From contig NZ_JAVHZV010000007.1 of the NCBI RefSeq assembly GCF_031119625.1, positions 124,001 through 188,000 of the forward strand: DNA of 64,000 bases. The letters run 5' to 3'. Both the position numbers and the translations under genes were made by a program. The notes under the pieces were generated by a model. That model was not told where the DNA came from, searched no databases, and was given only the letters and a program-made list of their open reading frames with translations. Shown piece by piece: positions 47,944 to 55,859 of the stretch; the stretch's first letter is position 1; each line of letters opens with the position of its first letter. Source of the DNA: Pseudomonas sp. G34. Lineage in GTDB: Bacteria; Pseudomonadota; Gammaproteobacteria; Pseudomonadales; Pseudomonadaceae.

Positions 47944-48840
47944 ATGTCCGCTGTCGACCATCCGCTGATCGAGCGTTTCATCGAGGCCCTGTGGCTGGAG
48001 AAGGGGCTTTCCGCCCATACCCAGTCGGCTTATCGCAGTGACCTGGCGTTGCTCAATGGCTGGCTGCAGGCGCGTGGGGTCGAGTTGCAATCGGTCGGCC
48101 GCGAGGTGCTGCTCGATCACCTGGCCTGGCGCATGAACGAAGGCTACAAGGCGCGCTCCACGGCGCGGCTGATTTCCGGCATGCGCGGCTTCTACCGCTT
48201 CCTGTTGCGTGAGGGAGTGATCGATAGCGACCCGACGCTGCAGGTGGACATGCCGCAACTAGGCCGGCCGCTGCCCAAGTCGCTGTCCGAGGCCGATGTC
48301 GAAGCGCTGCTGGCTGCCCCTGACCTGGGCGACCCGATTGGTTTGCGCGACCGCGCCATGCTCGAGGTGCTGTATGCCTGCGGCCTGCGGGTCAGCGAAC
48401 TGATCGGCCTGACCCTCGAGCAGGTCAACCTGCGCCAGGGCGTGCTGCGGGTGTTCGGCAAGGGCAGCAAGGAGCGCCTGGTGCCGATGGGCGAGGAGGC
48501 CATCGGCTGGGTCGAGCGTTACTGCCGCGAGGCGCGGCCTGCGCTGTTGGCGGGGCGGCCGGCGGACGTGCTGTTTCCCAGCCTGCGGGGCGAGCAGATG
48601 ACCCGGCAGACCTTCTGGCACCGTATCAAGCACCAGGCCAGGGTGGCGGGGATCGCCAAGTCGCTGTCGCCGCATACCTTGCGGCACGCCTTCGCCACCC
48701 ATCTGCTCAACCATGGTGCGGATCTGCGCGTGGTGCAGATGCTGCTCGGCCACAGCGATTTGTCCACCACGCAGATCTACACCCATGTCGCGCGCGCTCG
48801 CTTGCAGGCGCTGCATGCGCAGCATCACCCGCGGGGCTGA
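47944..48840 (+). CDS. xerD: Site-specific tyrosine recombinase XerD
   Basis: Resolves chromosome dimers at dif together with XerC and FtsK. The 298 residues hold the N-terminal SAM-like domain and the catalytic domain with the full set of active residues: Arg149 (CGLRVSEL), Lys near 173 (GKGSKERL), His244 and Arg247 (HTLRHAF), His270 (LLGHSD) and Tyr279 (QIYTHV). XerD rather than XerC by likeness and by the xerD-dsbC-hom-thrC gene order of Pseudomonas. Confidence 0.95.
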   Translation: MSAVDHPLIERFIEALWLEKGLSAHTQSAYRSDLALLNGWLQARGVELQSVGREVLLDHLAWRMNEGYKARSTARLISGMRGFYRFLLREGVIDSDPTLQVDMPQLGRPLPKSLSEADVEALLAAPDLGDPIGLRDRAMLEVLYACGLRVSELIGLTLEQVNLRQGVLRVFGKGSKERLVPMGEEAIGWVERYCREARPALLAGRPADVLFPSLRGEQMTRQTFWHRIKHQARVAGIAKSLSPHTLRHAFATHLLNHGADLRVVQMLLGHSDLSTTQIYTHVARARLQALHAQHHPRG

Positions 48841-48948
48841 ATTGGCCGGCGCCGGTTCACGCTTTGCGTCTGTCGCCCGCAGTCGCGGGCCCTGGTTATG
48901 GTAGTCTTCGCTCTTCCCTTGTCACCCCGTCGCTCGATAGGAGTAACC

Positions 48949-49674
48949 ATGCGTGTGACCCGCATTTTCGCGGCCATGGCCCTTGGTCTGGTCAGTACTC
49001 TCGGCCACGCTGCCGACCCGGATCAGGCGATCCGCAAGAACCTGCTGTCGATCCAGCCGGATCTGCCGATCGAGGCCATCGCCGAAAGCCCGATGCCCGG
49101 CGTCTACCAGGTCCAGCTCAAGGGCGGTCGCCAGCTGTACGCCAGCGCCGACGGGCAGTTCGTCATGCAGGGCTACCTGTTCCAGTTCAAGGACGGCCAG
49201 GCCATCAACCTCACCGAGGCTGAAGAAGGCAAGGCCATCGCCAAGCAGATCAACGCCATTCCTGCCAAGGACATGGTGGTGTTCGCGCCCAAGGAGCCAA
49301 AGACCCATATCACCGTATTCACCGACACCGATTGCGGCTACTGCCAGAAGCTGCACAGCGAAGTGGCCGAGCTGAACAAGGCGGGTGTCGAGGTGCGCTA
49401 TCTGGCCTTCCCACGTCAGGGTATGGGCAGCAAGGGTGCCAAGGATCTGGCCAGCGTCTGGTGCTCGAAGGATCGCCAGGCGGCGATGAATCAGGCCAAG
49501 TCCCGCGAGGCGGTGCCTGCGGCCACCTGCGACAATCCGGTTGCCCAGCAATATCAGCTGGGGCAGATGATCGGCGTCAATGGCACGCCAGCGATCATCC
49601 TGGAAAACGGCAAGATGATCCCCGGCTATCAGCCGGCGGCGCAGCTGGCAAAACTGGCCCTGGAGGCCAAGTGA
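48949..49674 (+). CDS. dsbC: Periplasmic disulphide isomerase DsbC
   Basis: A 241-residue secreted thioredoxin-fold protein that shuffles wrong disulphides, kept reduced by DsbD. The signal peptide covers residues 1-22 (LGLVSTLGHAA), then the dimerisation domain, then the catalytic domain with CGYC at residues 129-132 and cis-Pro in VNGTPAIIL. AGGAG precedes the ATG at 48949. Follows xerD in the conserved order. Confidence 0.95.
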   Translation: MRVTRIFAAMALGLVSTLGHAADPDQAIRKNLLSIQPDLPIEAIAESPMPGVYQVQLKGGRQLYASADGQFVMQGYLFQFKDGQAINLTEAEEGKAIAKQINAIPAKDMVVFAPKEPKTHITVFTDTDCGYCQKLHSEVAELNKAGVEVRYLAFPRQGMGSKGAKDLASVWCSKDRQAAMNQAKSREAVPAATCDNPVAQQYQLGQMIGVNGTPAIILENGKMIPGYQPAAQLAKLALEAK

Positions 49675-49777
49675 TCCGGCTTGATTGACTATCAGACAGC
49701 CGCTTCGTAATGTGCGGCTCTTTTCCACGGCCGGCGCCCGCGTCGGCCGTTTTATGCAGTGCAGTTGGGAGTCTAGT

Positions 49778-51082
49778 GTGAATCCGGTCAAAGTAGGCAT
49801 CTGTGGGCTGGGTACCGTCGGTGGCGGTACCGTGAATGTGCTCAAGCGCAACGCCGAGGAAATCGCGCGTCGTGCCGGGCGTGGCATCGAGGTGGCGCAG
49901 ATTGCCACCCGTACACCCAAGCCCCAGTACCAGTCGACCGGCATTACCATGACCGACGATGTGTTCGCGGTGGCCAGCAACCCCGAGATCGATATCGTCG
50001 TCGAGCTCATCGGTGGCTACAGCGTCGCCCGCGAGCTGGTGCTCAAGGCCATCGACAATGGCAAGCACGTGGTCACCGCCAACAAGGCGCTGATCGCCGT
50101 GCACGGCAACGAGATCTTCGCCCGCGCCCGCGAGAAGGGCGTGATCGTCGCGTTCGAGGCGGCGGTCGCTGGCGGCATTCCGGTGATCAAGGCGATCCGT
50201 GAGGGCCTGTCGGCCAACCGTATCAACTGGCTGGCCGGGATCATCAACGGCACCGGCAACTTCATTCTCAGCGAGATGCGCGAGAAGGGCCGTACCTTCG
50301 AGGACGTGCTGGCCGAAGCCCAGGCCCTGGGTTACGCCGAAGCCGACCCGACCTTCGACGTCGAAGGCATCGACGCGGCCCACAAGCTGACCATCCTGGC
50401 GTCCATCGCCTTTGGCATTCCGCTGCAGTTCGACAAGGCCTACACCGAAGGCATCACCAAGCTGACCACCGCCGACGTCAACTACGCCGAGGCGCTGGGC
50501 TACCGCATCAAGCACCTGGGCGTGGCGCGCCGTACCGAGGCTGGCATCGAGCTGCGCGTGCACCCGACGCTGATCCCGGCCGACCGCCTGATCGCCAACG
50601 TCAACGGCGTGATGAACGCGGTGATGGTCAATGGCGACGCCGCTGGCAGCACGCTGTTCTACGGCGCCGGTGCCGGCATGGAAGCGACCGCCTCGGCCGT
50701 GGTCGCCGACCTGGTCGACGTGGTGCGGGCACTGACCACCGACCCGACCAACCGCGTGCCGCACCTGGCCTTCCAGCCGGATTCGCTGTCCGATCATCCG
50801 ATTCTGCCGATCACCGATTGCGAGAGTGCCTACTACCTGCGCATTCAGGCCAAGGATCGTCCTGGCGTGCTGGCCCAGGTGGCGAGCATCCTGTCGGAGC
50901 GCGGCATCAACATCGAATCGATCATGCAGAAGGAAGTCGAGGAGCAGGACGGCCTGGTGCCGATGATCCTGGTCACTCATCGCGTTGCCGAGCAGCACAT
51001 GAACGACGCCATCTCTGCCCTGGAAGCGCTGGCCGACGTCGTCGGCAACGTGGTGCGCATCCGCGTCGAACAACTCAGCTAA
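49778..51082 (+). CDS. hom: Homoserine dehydrogenase
   Basis: Reduces aspartate semialdehyde to homoserine. The 434-residue protein has the NAD(P) motif GICGLGTVGGGTV at residues 7-19, the catalytic region INGTGNFIL and EADPTFDVEGIDAAHKL, and a C-terminal ACT domain for threonine feedback (YYLRIQAKDRPGVLAQVASI). It starts at GTG, with GGGAG seven bases before; a 5' longer frame has no support. Precedes thrC. Confidence 0.96.
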   Translation: MNPVKVGICGLGTVGGGTVNVLKRNAEEIARRAGRGIEVAQIATRTPKPQYQSTGITMTDDVFAVASNPEIDIVVELIGGYSVARELVLKAIDNGKHVVTANKALIAVHGNEIFARAREKGVIVAFEAAVAGGIPVIKAIREGLSANRINWLAGIINGTGNFILSEMREKGRTFEDVLAEAQALGYAEADPTFDVEGIDAAHKLTILASIAFGIPLQFDKAYTEGITKLTTADVNYAEALGYRIKHLGVARRTEAGIELRVHPTLIPADRLIANVNGVMNAVMVNGDAAGSTLFYGAGAGMEATASAVVADLVDVVRALTTDPTNRVPHLAFQPDSLSDHPILPITDCESAYYLRIQAKDRPGVLAQVASILSERGINIESIMQKEVEEQDGLVPMILVTHRVAEQHMNDAISALEALADVVGNVVRIRVEQLS

Positions 51083-51142
51083 TTTCGTCGCGCGCCGCGA
51101 CTCGCTCGCGGCGTGGCGCCCCAGACCGAAGGTTTGCAGACC

Positions 51143-52552
51143 ATGCGCTATATCAGCACCCGCGGCCAGGCACCGGCCCTGAATTTCGAAGACGTCCTGC
51201 TGGCTGGCCTGGCCACCGATGGCGGCCTTTACGTGCCGGAAAACCTGCCACGCTTCACCCAGGAGGAGATCGCTTCCTGGGCCGGCCTGCCGTATCACGA
51301 GCTGGCCTTCCGGGTGATGCGCCCGTTCGTCACCGGCAGCATCCCGGATGCCGATTTCAAGCAGATTCTCGAAGACACCTACGGCGTGTTCGAGCACTCG
51401 GCCGTGGCGCCGCTGCGCCAGCTCAACGGCAACGAGTGGGTGCTCGAACTGTTCCATGGCCCGACCCTGGCGTTCAAGGATTTCGCCCTGCAGCTGCTCG
51501 GCCGCCTGCTCGACTACGTGCTGGCCAAGCGCAACGAGCGCGTGGTGATCATGGGCGCCACCAGTGGCGACACCGGCTCGGCGGCCATCGAGGGCTGCAA
51601 GGCCTGCGACAACGTCGACATCTTCATCATGCACCCGCACAACCGTGTGTCGGAGGTGCAGCGCCGGCAGATGACCACCATCCTCGGCGACAACATCCAT
51701 AACATCGCCATCGAGGGCAACTTCGATGACTGCCAGGAGATGGTCAAGGCCAGCTTCGCCGACCAGGGCTTCCTCAAGGGCACGCGCCTGGTGGCGGTCA
51801 ACTCGATCAACTGGGCGCGGATCATGGCCCAGATCGTCTACTACTTCCACGCCGCCCTGCAGCTCGGCGGGCCGGCGCGTTCGGTGGCGTTCTCGGTGCC
51901 GACCGGCAACTTCGGCGACATCTTCGCCGGTTACCTGGCACGCAACATGGGCCTGCCGGTCAGCCAACTGATCGTCGCCACCAACCGCAACGACATCCTG
52001 CACCGCTTCATGAGCGGCAACCAGTACGCCAAGGGCGAGCTGTATCCGACCCTGACGCCGTCGATGGACATCATGGTGTCGTCGAACTTCGAGCGCCTGC
52101 TGTTCGACCTGCATGGTCGCAACGGCCCGTCGATCGCCGCGTTGATGACCGAATTCCGCCAGACCGGTGGTTTCACTGTCGAAGACGACCGCTGGACCGA
52201 GGCCCGCAAGCTGTTCGATTCCCTCGCGGTGAGCGACGAGCAGACCTGCCAGACCATCGCCGAGGTGTACGCCGCTACCGGCGAGCTGCTCGACCCGCAT
52301 ACCGCCATCGGCGTGCGGGCTGGCCGTGAATGCCGGCGCAGCCTGAGCGTGCCGATGGTGGTGCTGGGCACCGCCCATCCGGTCAAGTTCCCGGAGGCCA
52401 TCGAGAAGTCGGCTGTGAACCTGTCGCCAGCCCTGCCGGCGCACCTGGCCGATCTGTTCGAACGTGACGAGCGCTGCACCGTGCTGGCCAATGACCTGGC
52501 GACCGTGCAGCAATTCGTGGCCGCCCACGGCAACCGCGGCAAGCCGCTGTAA
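51143..52552 (+). CDS. thrC: Threonine synthase
   Basis: A 469-residue PLP enzyme that makes threonine from O-phosphohomoserine. The PLP lysine is Lys112 in LAFKDFALQLL, and the phosphate loop ATSGDTGSAAI follows. Sixty bases after hom and probably in the same transcript; the terminator at 52572-52604 closes the unit. Confidence 0.97.
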   Translation: MRYISTRGQAPALNFEDVLLAGLATDGGLYVPENLPRFTQEEIASWAGLPYHELAFRVMRPFVTGSIPDADFKQILEDTYGVFEHSAVAPLRQLNGNEWVLELFHGPTLAFKDFALQLLGRLLDYVLAKRNERVVIMGATSGDTGSAAIEGCKACDNVDIFIMHPHNRVSEVQRRQMTTILGDNIHNIAIEGNFDDCQEMVKASFADQGFLKGTRLVAVNSINWARIMAQIVYYFHAALQLGGPARSVAFSVPTGNFGDIFAGYLARNMGLPVSQLIVATNRNDILHRFMSGNQYAKGELYPTLTPSMDIMVSSNFERLLFDLHGRNGPSIAALMTEFRQTGGFTVEDDRWTEARKLFDSLAVSDEQTCQTIAEVYAATGELLDPHTAIGVRAGRECRRSLSVPMVVLGTAHPVKFPEAIEKSAVNLSPALPAHLADLFERDERCTVLANDLATVQQFVAAHGNRGKPL

Positions 52553-52571
52553 GCGCTAGCGCTGCAGCTCG

Positions 52572-52604
52572 AAAGGCCGGCCGCCGTGAGGGGCCGGCCT
52601 TTCT
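52572..52604 (+). terminator. Rho-independent terminator of hom-thrC
   Basis: AAAGGCCGGCC (52572-52582) pairs with GGCCGGCCTTT (52592-52602) and is followed by a T-rich stretch. Confidence 0.9.
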
Positions 52605-52634
52605 TGTTTTCAAGGGGGCTATCAGCTGGCTCCT

Positions 52635-52680
52635 GTGGGAGCGGGCCATGCCCGCGATTCGCGCCTATGGCGCGCTCTCG
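52635..52680. repeat. Compact REP pair
   Basis: GTGGGAGCGGGCCATGCCCGCG followed a few bases on by the inverted half GCGCCTATGGCGCGCTC. It is the same family as the elements at 181-505, in a compact form. Confidence 0.75.
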
Positions 52681-52762
52681 CATCATTAATCACCTTCATC
52701 TGGTGAGGGCACAAGGTGGGCTTTAGCTCGCTAATCCATCACGGCGCTTTTGCCTCAAGGCT

Positions 52763-53485
52763 CTACCGCCGATTGACCGCCGCCACCGGCGCCTGCTTGC
52801 ACAGGCGCTTGTCCAGTTGCCCGACATAGGGGTTGCCCCAGCCCATCACGCAACCGACCAGTTGGTTGCGCTGGCGCTCCCAGTGTTCGGCCGGGTAGGT
52901 CTTGTTCCAGGCGTTGAACAGTTGGCGGTTCTGCTTGGACAGGCGCAGTTGGTAGCGGTCGCTCATGTACAGGTAGGTGCGGGCGATCATGCCGCGCACC
53001 TGCTGGCGGGGCATGACCTTGCGGGCCTTGAAGTCGACCACCGTGGGGCAGGCGCCATACTGGCTGGGCTTTTGCGGCAGCCAGCCGAAGTCGTAGTTGC
53101 TGCGGTCGCCATTGACCTCGCCAATCGCCGGCACCAGGTTGTGCAGGTCAGCCTCGGCGCGGCGGTAAACGCTGTCGTTCTTGCTGCAGTTCTTACGCCC
53201 GCCGTGCTGCCAGCATTGGCGTTGATGACCGATCTGCCAGGCTGGGACGATATGCTCCCATTCGATGCGTGCGGCGCGGTTGGCATTCTTGCGTGGCGTG
53301 TAGCCGCAGCTTTTCAGGTCGACGCGGTTGCCCTTGAAGCTGCAGCCGCAATAGAACTCCACCGACTGGCGCTCGTAGAGGGTCCAGCCGATCTTCTTGG
53401 CCTGGCTGAAGCTTTGCGGTGGGGCGGCCTGCAGCGAGGTGCAGAGGGTGAGGCACAGGAGTGCGAGAAGGCGGCGAAACGGCAT
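52763..53485 (-). CDS. endA: Periplasmic or secreted endonuclease I
   Basis: A 240-residue non-specific DNase of the EndA/Dns family. A signal peptide (residues 1-20, LLCLTLCTSLQA) is followed by the catalytic core RIEWEHIVPAW (His-metal motif) and by DLHNLVPAIGEVNGDRSNY. Conserved cysteines (FYCGCSFKG, SCGY) form disulphides. AGGAAAG precedes the ATG at 53485; the longer frame to 53548 would bury the signal peptide. Confidence 0.93.
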   Translation of the reverse strand: MPFRRLLALLCLTLCTSLQAAPPQSFSQAKKIGWTLYERQSVEFYCGCSFKGNRVDLKSCGYTPRKNANRAARIEWEHIVPAWQIGHQRQCWQHGGRKNCSKNDSVYRRAEADLHNLVPAIGEVNGDRSNYDFGWLPQKPSQYGACPTVVDFKARKVMPRQQVRGMIARTYLYMSDRYQLRLSKQNRQLFNAWNKTYPAEHWERQRNQLVGCVMGWGNPYVGQLDKRLCKQAPVAAVNRR

Positions 53486-53561
53486 GCGGCTTTCCTGAAA
53501 AAGTGGCGCATCATACCGGCTCGTTGCGGTTTGCCAAGGCTGGCCCATTGATGGCGTCTAT

Positions 53562-53592
53562 CTAGGGGCTGTTGCCGTTTCGTTCACGGCTG
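53562..53592. repeat. Copy 3 of the CTAG-ended repeat (half element)
   Basis: CTAGGGGCTGTTGCCGTTTC then GTTCACGGC matches the left half of the repeats at 36326 and 44152; the right half is missing. Confidence 0.55.
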
Positions 53593-53749
53593 GCGATCGA
53601 GCGGCGGCAGGCCAGCGCTGCCAATCCGCGTTGTCTGCGACGCAGTTGGCGAACGGCCGGCGTTTTCTGGGCTAGAGTTGCCCGGCTGATTCCCTCCGCA
53701 ACGGCTGCCGGCACCTGGCAGAATGACCGCAAGCAGATTCCCTGATTAA

Positions 53750-53783
53750 ATTACATGTGATGTATTGAGTTATCACATGTGAT
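53750..53783 (+). promoter_or_regulatory. Paired 12-bp palindromes upstream of the yjfI-pspA operon
   Basis: ATTACATGTGAT (53750-53761, one mismatch) and ATCACATGTGAT (53772-53783, perfect) lie 22 bases apart centre to centre, two helical turns, on the same DNA face. Each continues as GT. The second ends 16 bases before the yjfI start at 53800, so the pair overlaps the probable promoter (TTGAGT at 53765-53770). Confidence 0.6.
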
Positions 53784-53799
53784 GTTCTAGTCTGCCTTC

Positions 53800-54414
53800 A
53801 TGGAAAACAAATCATCTGCGCATTACCAGCGTCTTTTCCGTCAGCGCCTGCGTGAGCAGGGGCTGGTGAAGAAGGAGGTGTGGATTCTGCCCGAGCACGC
53901 CCAGCGGCTCTCGGCGTTCGAAAGGAAACTGCGCCAGCCCCAGCCGGAGCTGGCTTCAATGGAGGAGGGGGTGAGCATGCCTCAGGTTTGGACTGCACAA
54001 ACGTTGTTCGAGGCGCTGTCGGCGACAGAGCCGTTTGCCGATGGTCGCGCGGCGGTCGAGCTGATCCAGGGTGCCGACGCCAGTCTGCACGTGACCATGA
54101 AGGAATACGGCGATCTGCCGCTGTTCATCGCCGTGTTCGGCGATCAGATCGTGGTCGAGGCGCTGCTCTGGCCTGCCAGCGATGTGCGCGACACCGCGGC
54201 CTTCAACGAAGAAGTGCTGCGCAGCCACAAGCTGTTCCCGCTGTCCTGCGTGGGGCTCGAAACCCTGCCGGACGGCCAGGCCTGCTACACCATGTTCGGT
54301 GCGCTCAGCGCCTCGTCGATCCTGCCCAACGTGGTGCTGGAGATCGAAACGCTGGCGGACAACGTGATCAAGGCCACCGAAGCCTACGAAGACTTCCTCA
54401 AGGCCCGTGCATAA
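53800..54414 (+). CDS. YjfI-family protein (DUF2170)
   Basis: A 204-residue protein of the YjfI/DUF2170 family. The N-terminal 60 residues are basic and helical (QRLFRQRLREQGLVKKEVWI), and the DUF2170 domain follows (ADASLHVTMKEYGDLPLFIA, FNEEVLRSHKLFPLSCVGLE, EALLWPA). In E. coli and others yjfI precedes a PspA paralogue, as here. Its role is unknown; a regulator or chaperone of the PspA-like protein is a guess. The basic N terminus with the promoter-proximal palindromes could fit a DNA-binding autoregulator. Confidence 0.85.
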   Translation: MENKSSAHYQRLFRQRLREQGLVKKEVWILPEHAQRLSAFERKLRQPQPELASMEEGVSMPQVWTAQTLFEALSATEPFADGRAAVELIQGADASLHVTMKEYGDLPLFIAVFGDQIVVEALLWPASDVRDTAAFNEEVLRSHKLFPLSCVGLETLPDGQACYTMFGALSASSILPNVVLEIETLADNVIKATEAYEDFLKARA

Positions 54415-54426
54415 GGAGACATGCCC

Positions 54427-55122
54427 ATGAACGTCTGGAGCAAATTGCTGACGGCGCTGCGCGGCGGTGCCAATGAAATGGGTGAGGTGCTGGTCGATGG
54501 CCAGGCCCTGCGCATTCTCGATCAGGAAATCCGCGACGCCGATAGCGAGCTGCGCAAATCCAAGGAAGCGTTGGCCGAGATCATGGCCAAGCAGAAGCTG
54601 GCCGCCGAGCGTGCCAGCAAGTCTGCCGCCAAGATTGCCGAGTACGAAGAATACGCCGTCAAGGCGCTGGAGACCGGCAAGGACGACCTGGCCGCCGAAG
54701 TGGCCGGCAAGATCGCCAACCTGGAAGTCGAACTGGGCAGCGAGCGCGAGCAAGCTGACAACTACGCGGCCAGCGTCGCTCAGTTGCGTGGCGCGGTCAG
54801 CCAGGCTGAAGCCAATATCAAGCGCCTGAAACAGCAGGTGGATACCGTCAAGGCCACCGAAAGCGTGCAGAAGGCGCAGATGGCCGTGGCTCAGCGCTAT
54901 GGCGGCTCGCAAGCCAAGCTGCACACCGCGGTCGAGTCGCTGGAGCGCATCAAGCAGCAGCAGGCCGAGCGTGCGGCGAAGATGGAAGCGGCGGCCGAGT
55001 TGGCCCAGGCCTCCAACCCTGACGAGTCGCTGGATGCCAAACTGCGCGCCGCCGGTATCGTCGCCGACAAGAGCAGCGCCGACAGCGTGCTGGCGCGCCT
55101 CAAGGACAAGGCCAAGCCCTGA
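54427..55122 (+). CDS. PspA/IM30-family protein (YjfJ-like)
   Basis: A 231-residue helical coiled-coil protein, the membrane-repair/ESCRT-III-like PspA family. NVWSKLLTALRGGANEMGE at the start is the amphipathic membrane-binding helix; residues 25-180 are long coiled coil (EIRDADSELRKSKEALAEIM). I start at the second ATG (54427), since AAGGAG then has an 8-base spacing, while the first ATG (54421) would leave only two. It is 12 bases after yjfI. It probably polymerises on the inner membrane and works with the flotillin downstream. Confidence 0.9.
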   Translation: MNVWSKLLTALRGGANEMGEVLVDGQALRILDQEIRDADSELRKSKEALAEIMAKQKLAAERASKSAAKIAEYEEYAVKALETGKDDLAAEVAGKIANLEVELGSEREQADNYAASVAQLRGAVSQAEANIKRLKQQVDTVKATESVQKAQMAVAQRYGGSQAKLHTAVESLERIKQQQAERAAKMEAAAELAQASNPDESLDAKLRAAGIVADKSSADSVLARLKDKAKP

Positions 55123-55194
55123 TTGCGGCTGGCTTCGATGCGTCATGAGTGGTGGGGCCAGCAGGCTCCGCCATGTTTTCAGGGATAGGAAATC

Positions 55195-55821
55195 ATGGAA
55201 ATCTTCCTGCAGGTCTCGTTGGCGTTCCCGACGGTCATCTTCAGCTTCCTGCTGTGCCTGGCAGTGCTGTACTGGGTCATCGTCGCGTTCGGCCTGATCG
55301 AGATCGACGTGCTCGACGTCGAGGCCGATTCCGCACTGGAAGGCCCGGCGGCAGCGCTCCTGTCCAAACTCAAGCTGCGTGACATACCGCTCACCCTGGT
55401 GTTCACGCTGCTGGCTTTCTTTGCCTGGTTCATCAGCTATTTCGCCGACCTCTGGCTGCTCAGCCTGCTGCCGCTCGAGTGGCTGCGTTATCCGCTGGGC
55501 GTGGTAATCGCCGTATTGGCGCTGATGCTCGCCGTGGCGCCCACCCGCCTGTTATGCGCGCCGCTGCGTCCGTTGTTTCGCAAGCTGGAAGTCACCAGCA
55601 GCAAGAGCGTGCTCGGCCAGACCGCCGTGGTGCGCAGCGGGCGGGTGACCGCCAGCCATGGCGAAGCCGTGCTGGAAGATGGCGGCGCCGGGCTGATCCT
55701 GCGGGTGCGCGCCGACGAGCAGCTGGGTTTCAAGCGTGGCGACCGTGTCGTTTTACTGGAGTACCTGGAGGCGCAGCACGCCTACCGGGTGATAACCGAG
55801 GATGAGTTCCGCGGCATCTGA
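55195..55821 (+). CDS. YqiJ-like membrane protein (NfeD/OB-fold type)
   Basis: A 208-residue protein with three transmembrane helices (FPTVIFSFLLCLAVLYWVIV, IPLTLVFTLLAFFAWFISYF, PLGVVIAVLALMLAVAPT) and a C-terminal cytoplasmic OB-fold-like domain (GQTAVVRSGRVTASHGEAVL, LGFKRGDRVVLLEYL). This is the YqiJ family, the standard partner of the flotillin YqiK, whose gene follows. Confidence 0.88.
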   Translation: MEIFLQVSLAFPTVIFSFLLCLAVLYWVIVAFGLIEIDVLDVEADSALEGPAAALLSKLKLRDIPLTLVFTLLAFFAWFISYFADLWLLSLLPLEWLRYPLGVVIAVLALMLAVAPTRLLCAPLRPLFRKLEVTSSKSVLGQTAVVRSGRVTASHGEAVLEDGGAGLILRVRADEQLGFKRGDRVVLLEYLEAQHAYRVITEDEFRGI

Positions 55822-55859
55822 GCCGTCGGTTCCGTTTGTCTCAAAGGAGATTGAGTGCA

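Larger units (their letters stand above)
53486..53799. other. Intergenic region before the yjfI-pspA block
   Basis: A 314-base gap between divergent genes. It holds a partial copy of the CTAG-type repeat (53562-53592), about 110 bases of GC-rich sequence in which nothing was recognised, and an AT-rich end with the paired palindromes at 53750-53783. Confidence 0.6.

Noticed and set aside
49595-52528. A 977-residue open frame on the minus strand over hom and thrC
   Set aside because: Shadow of two well-supported genes.
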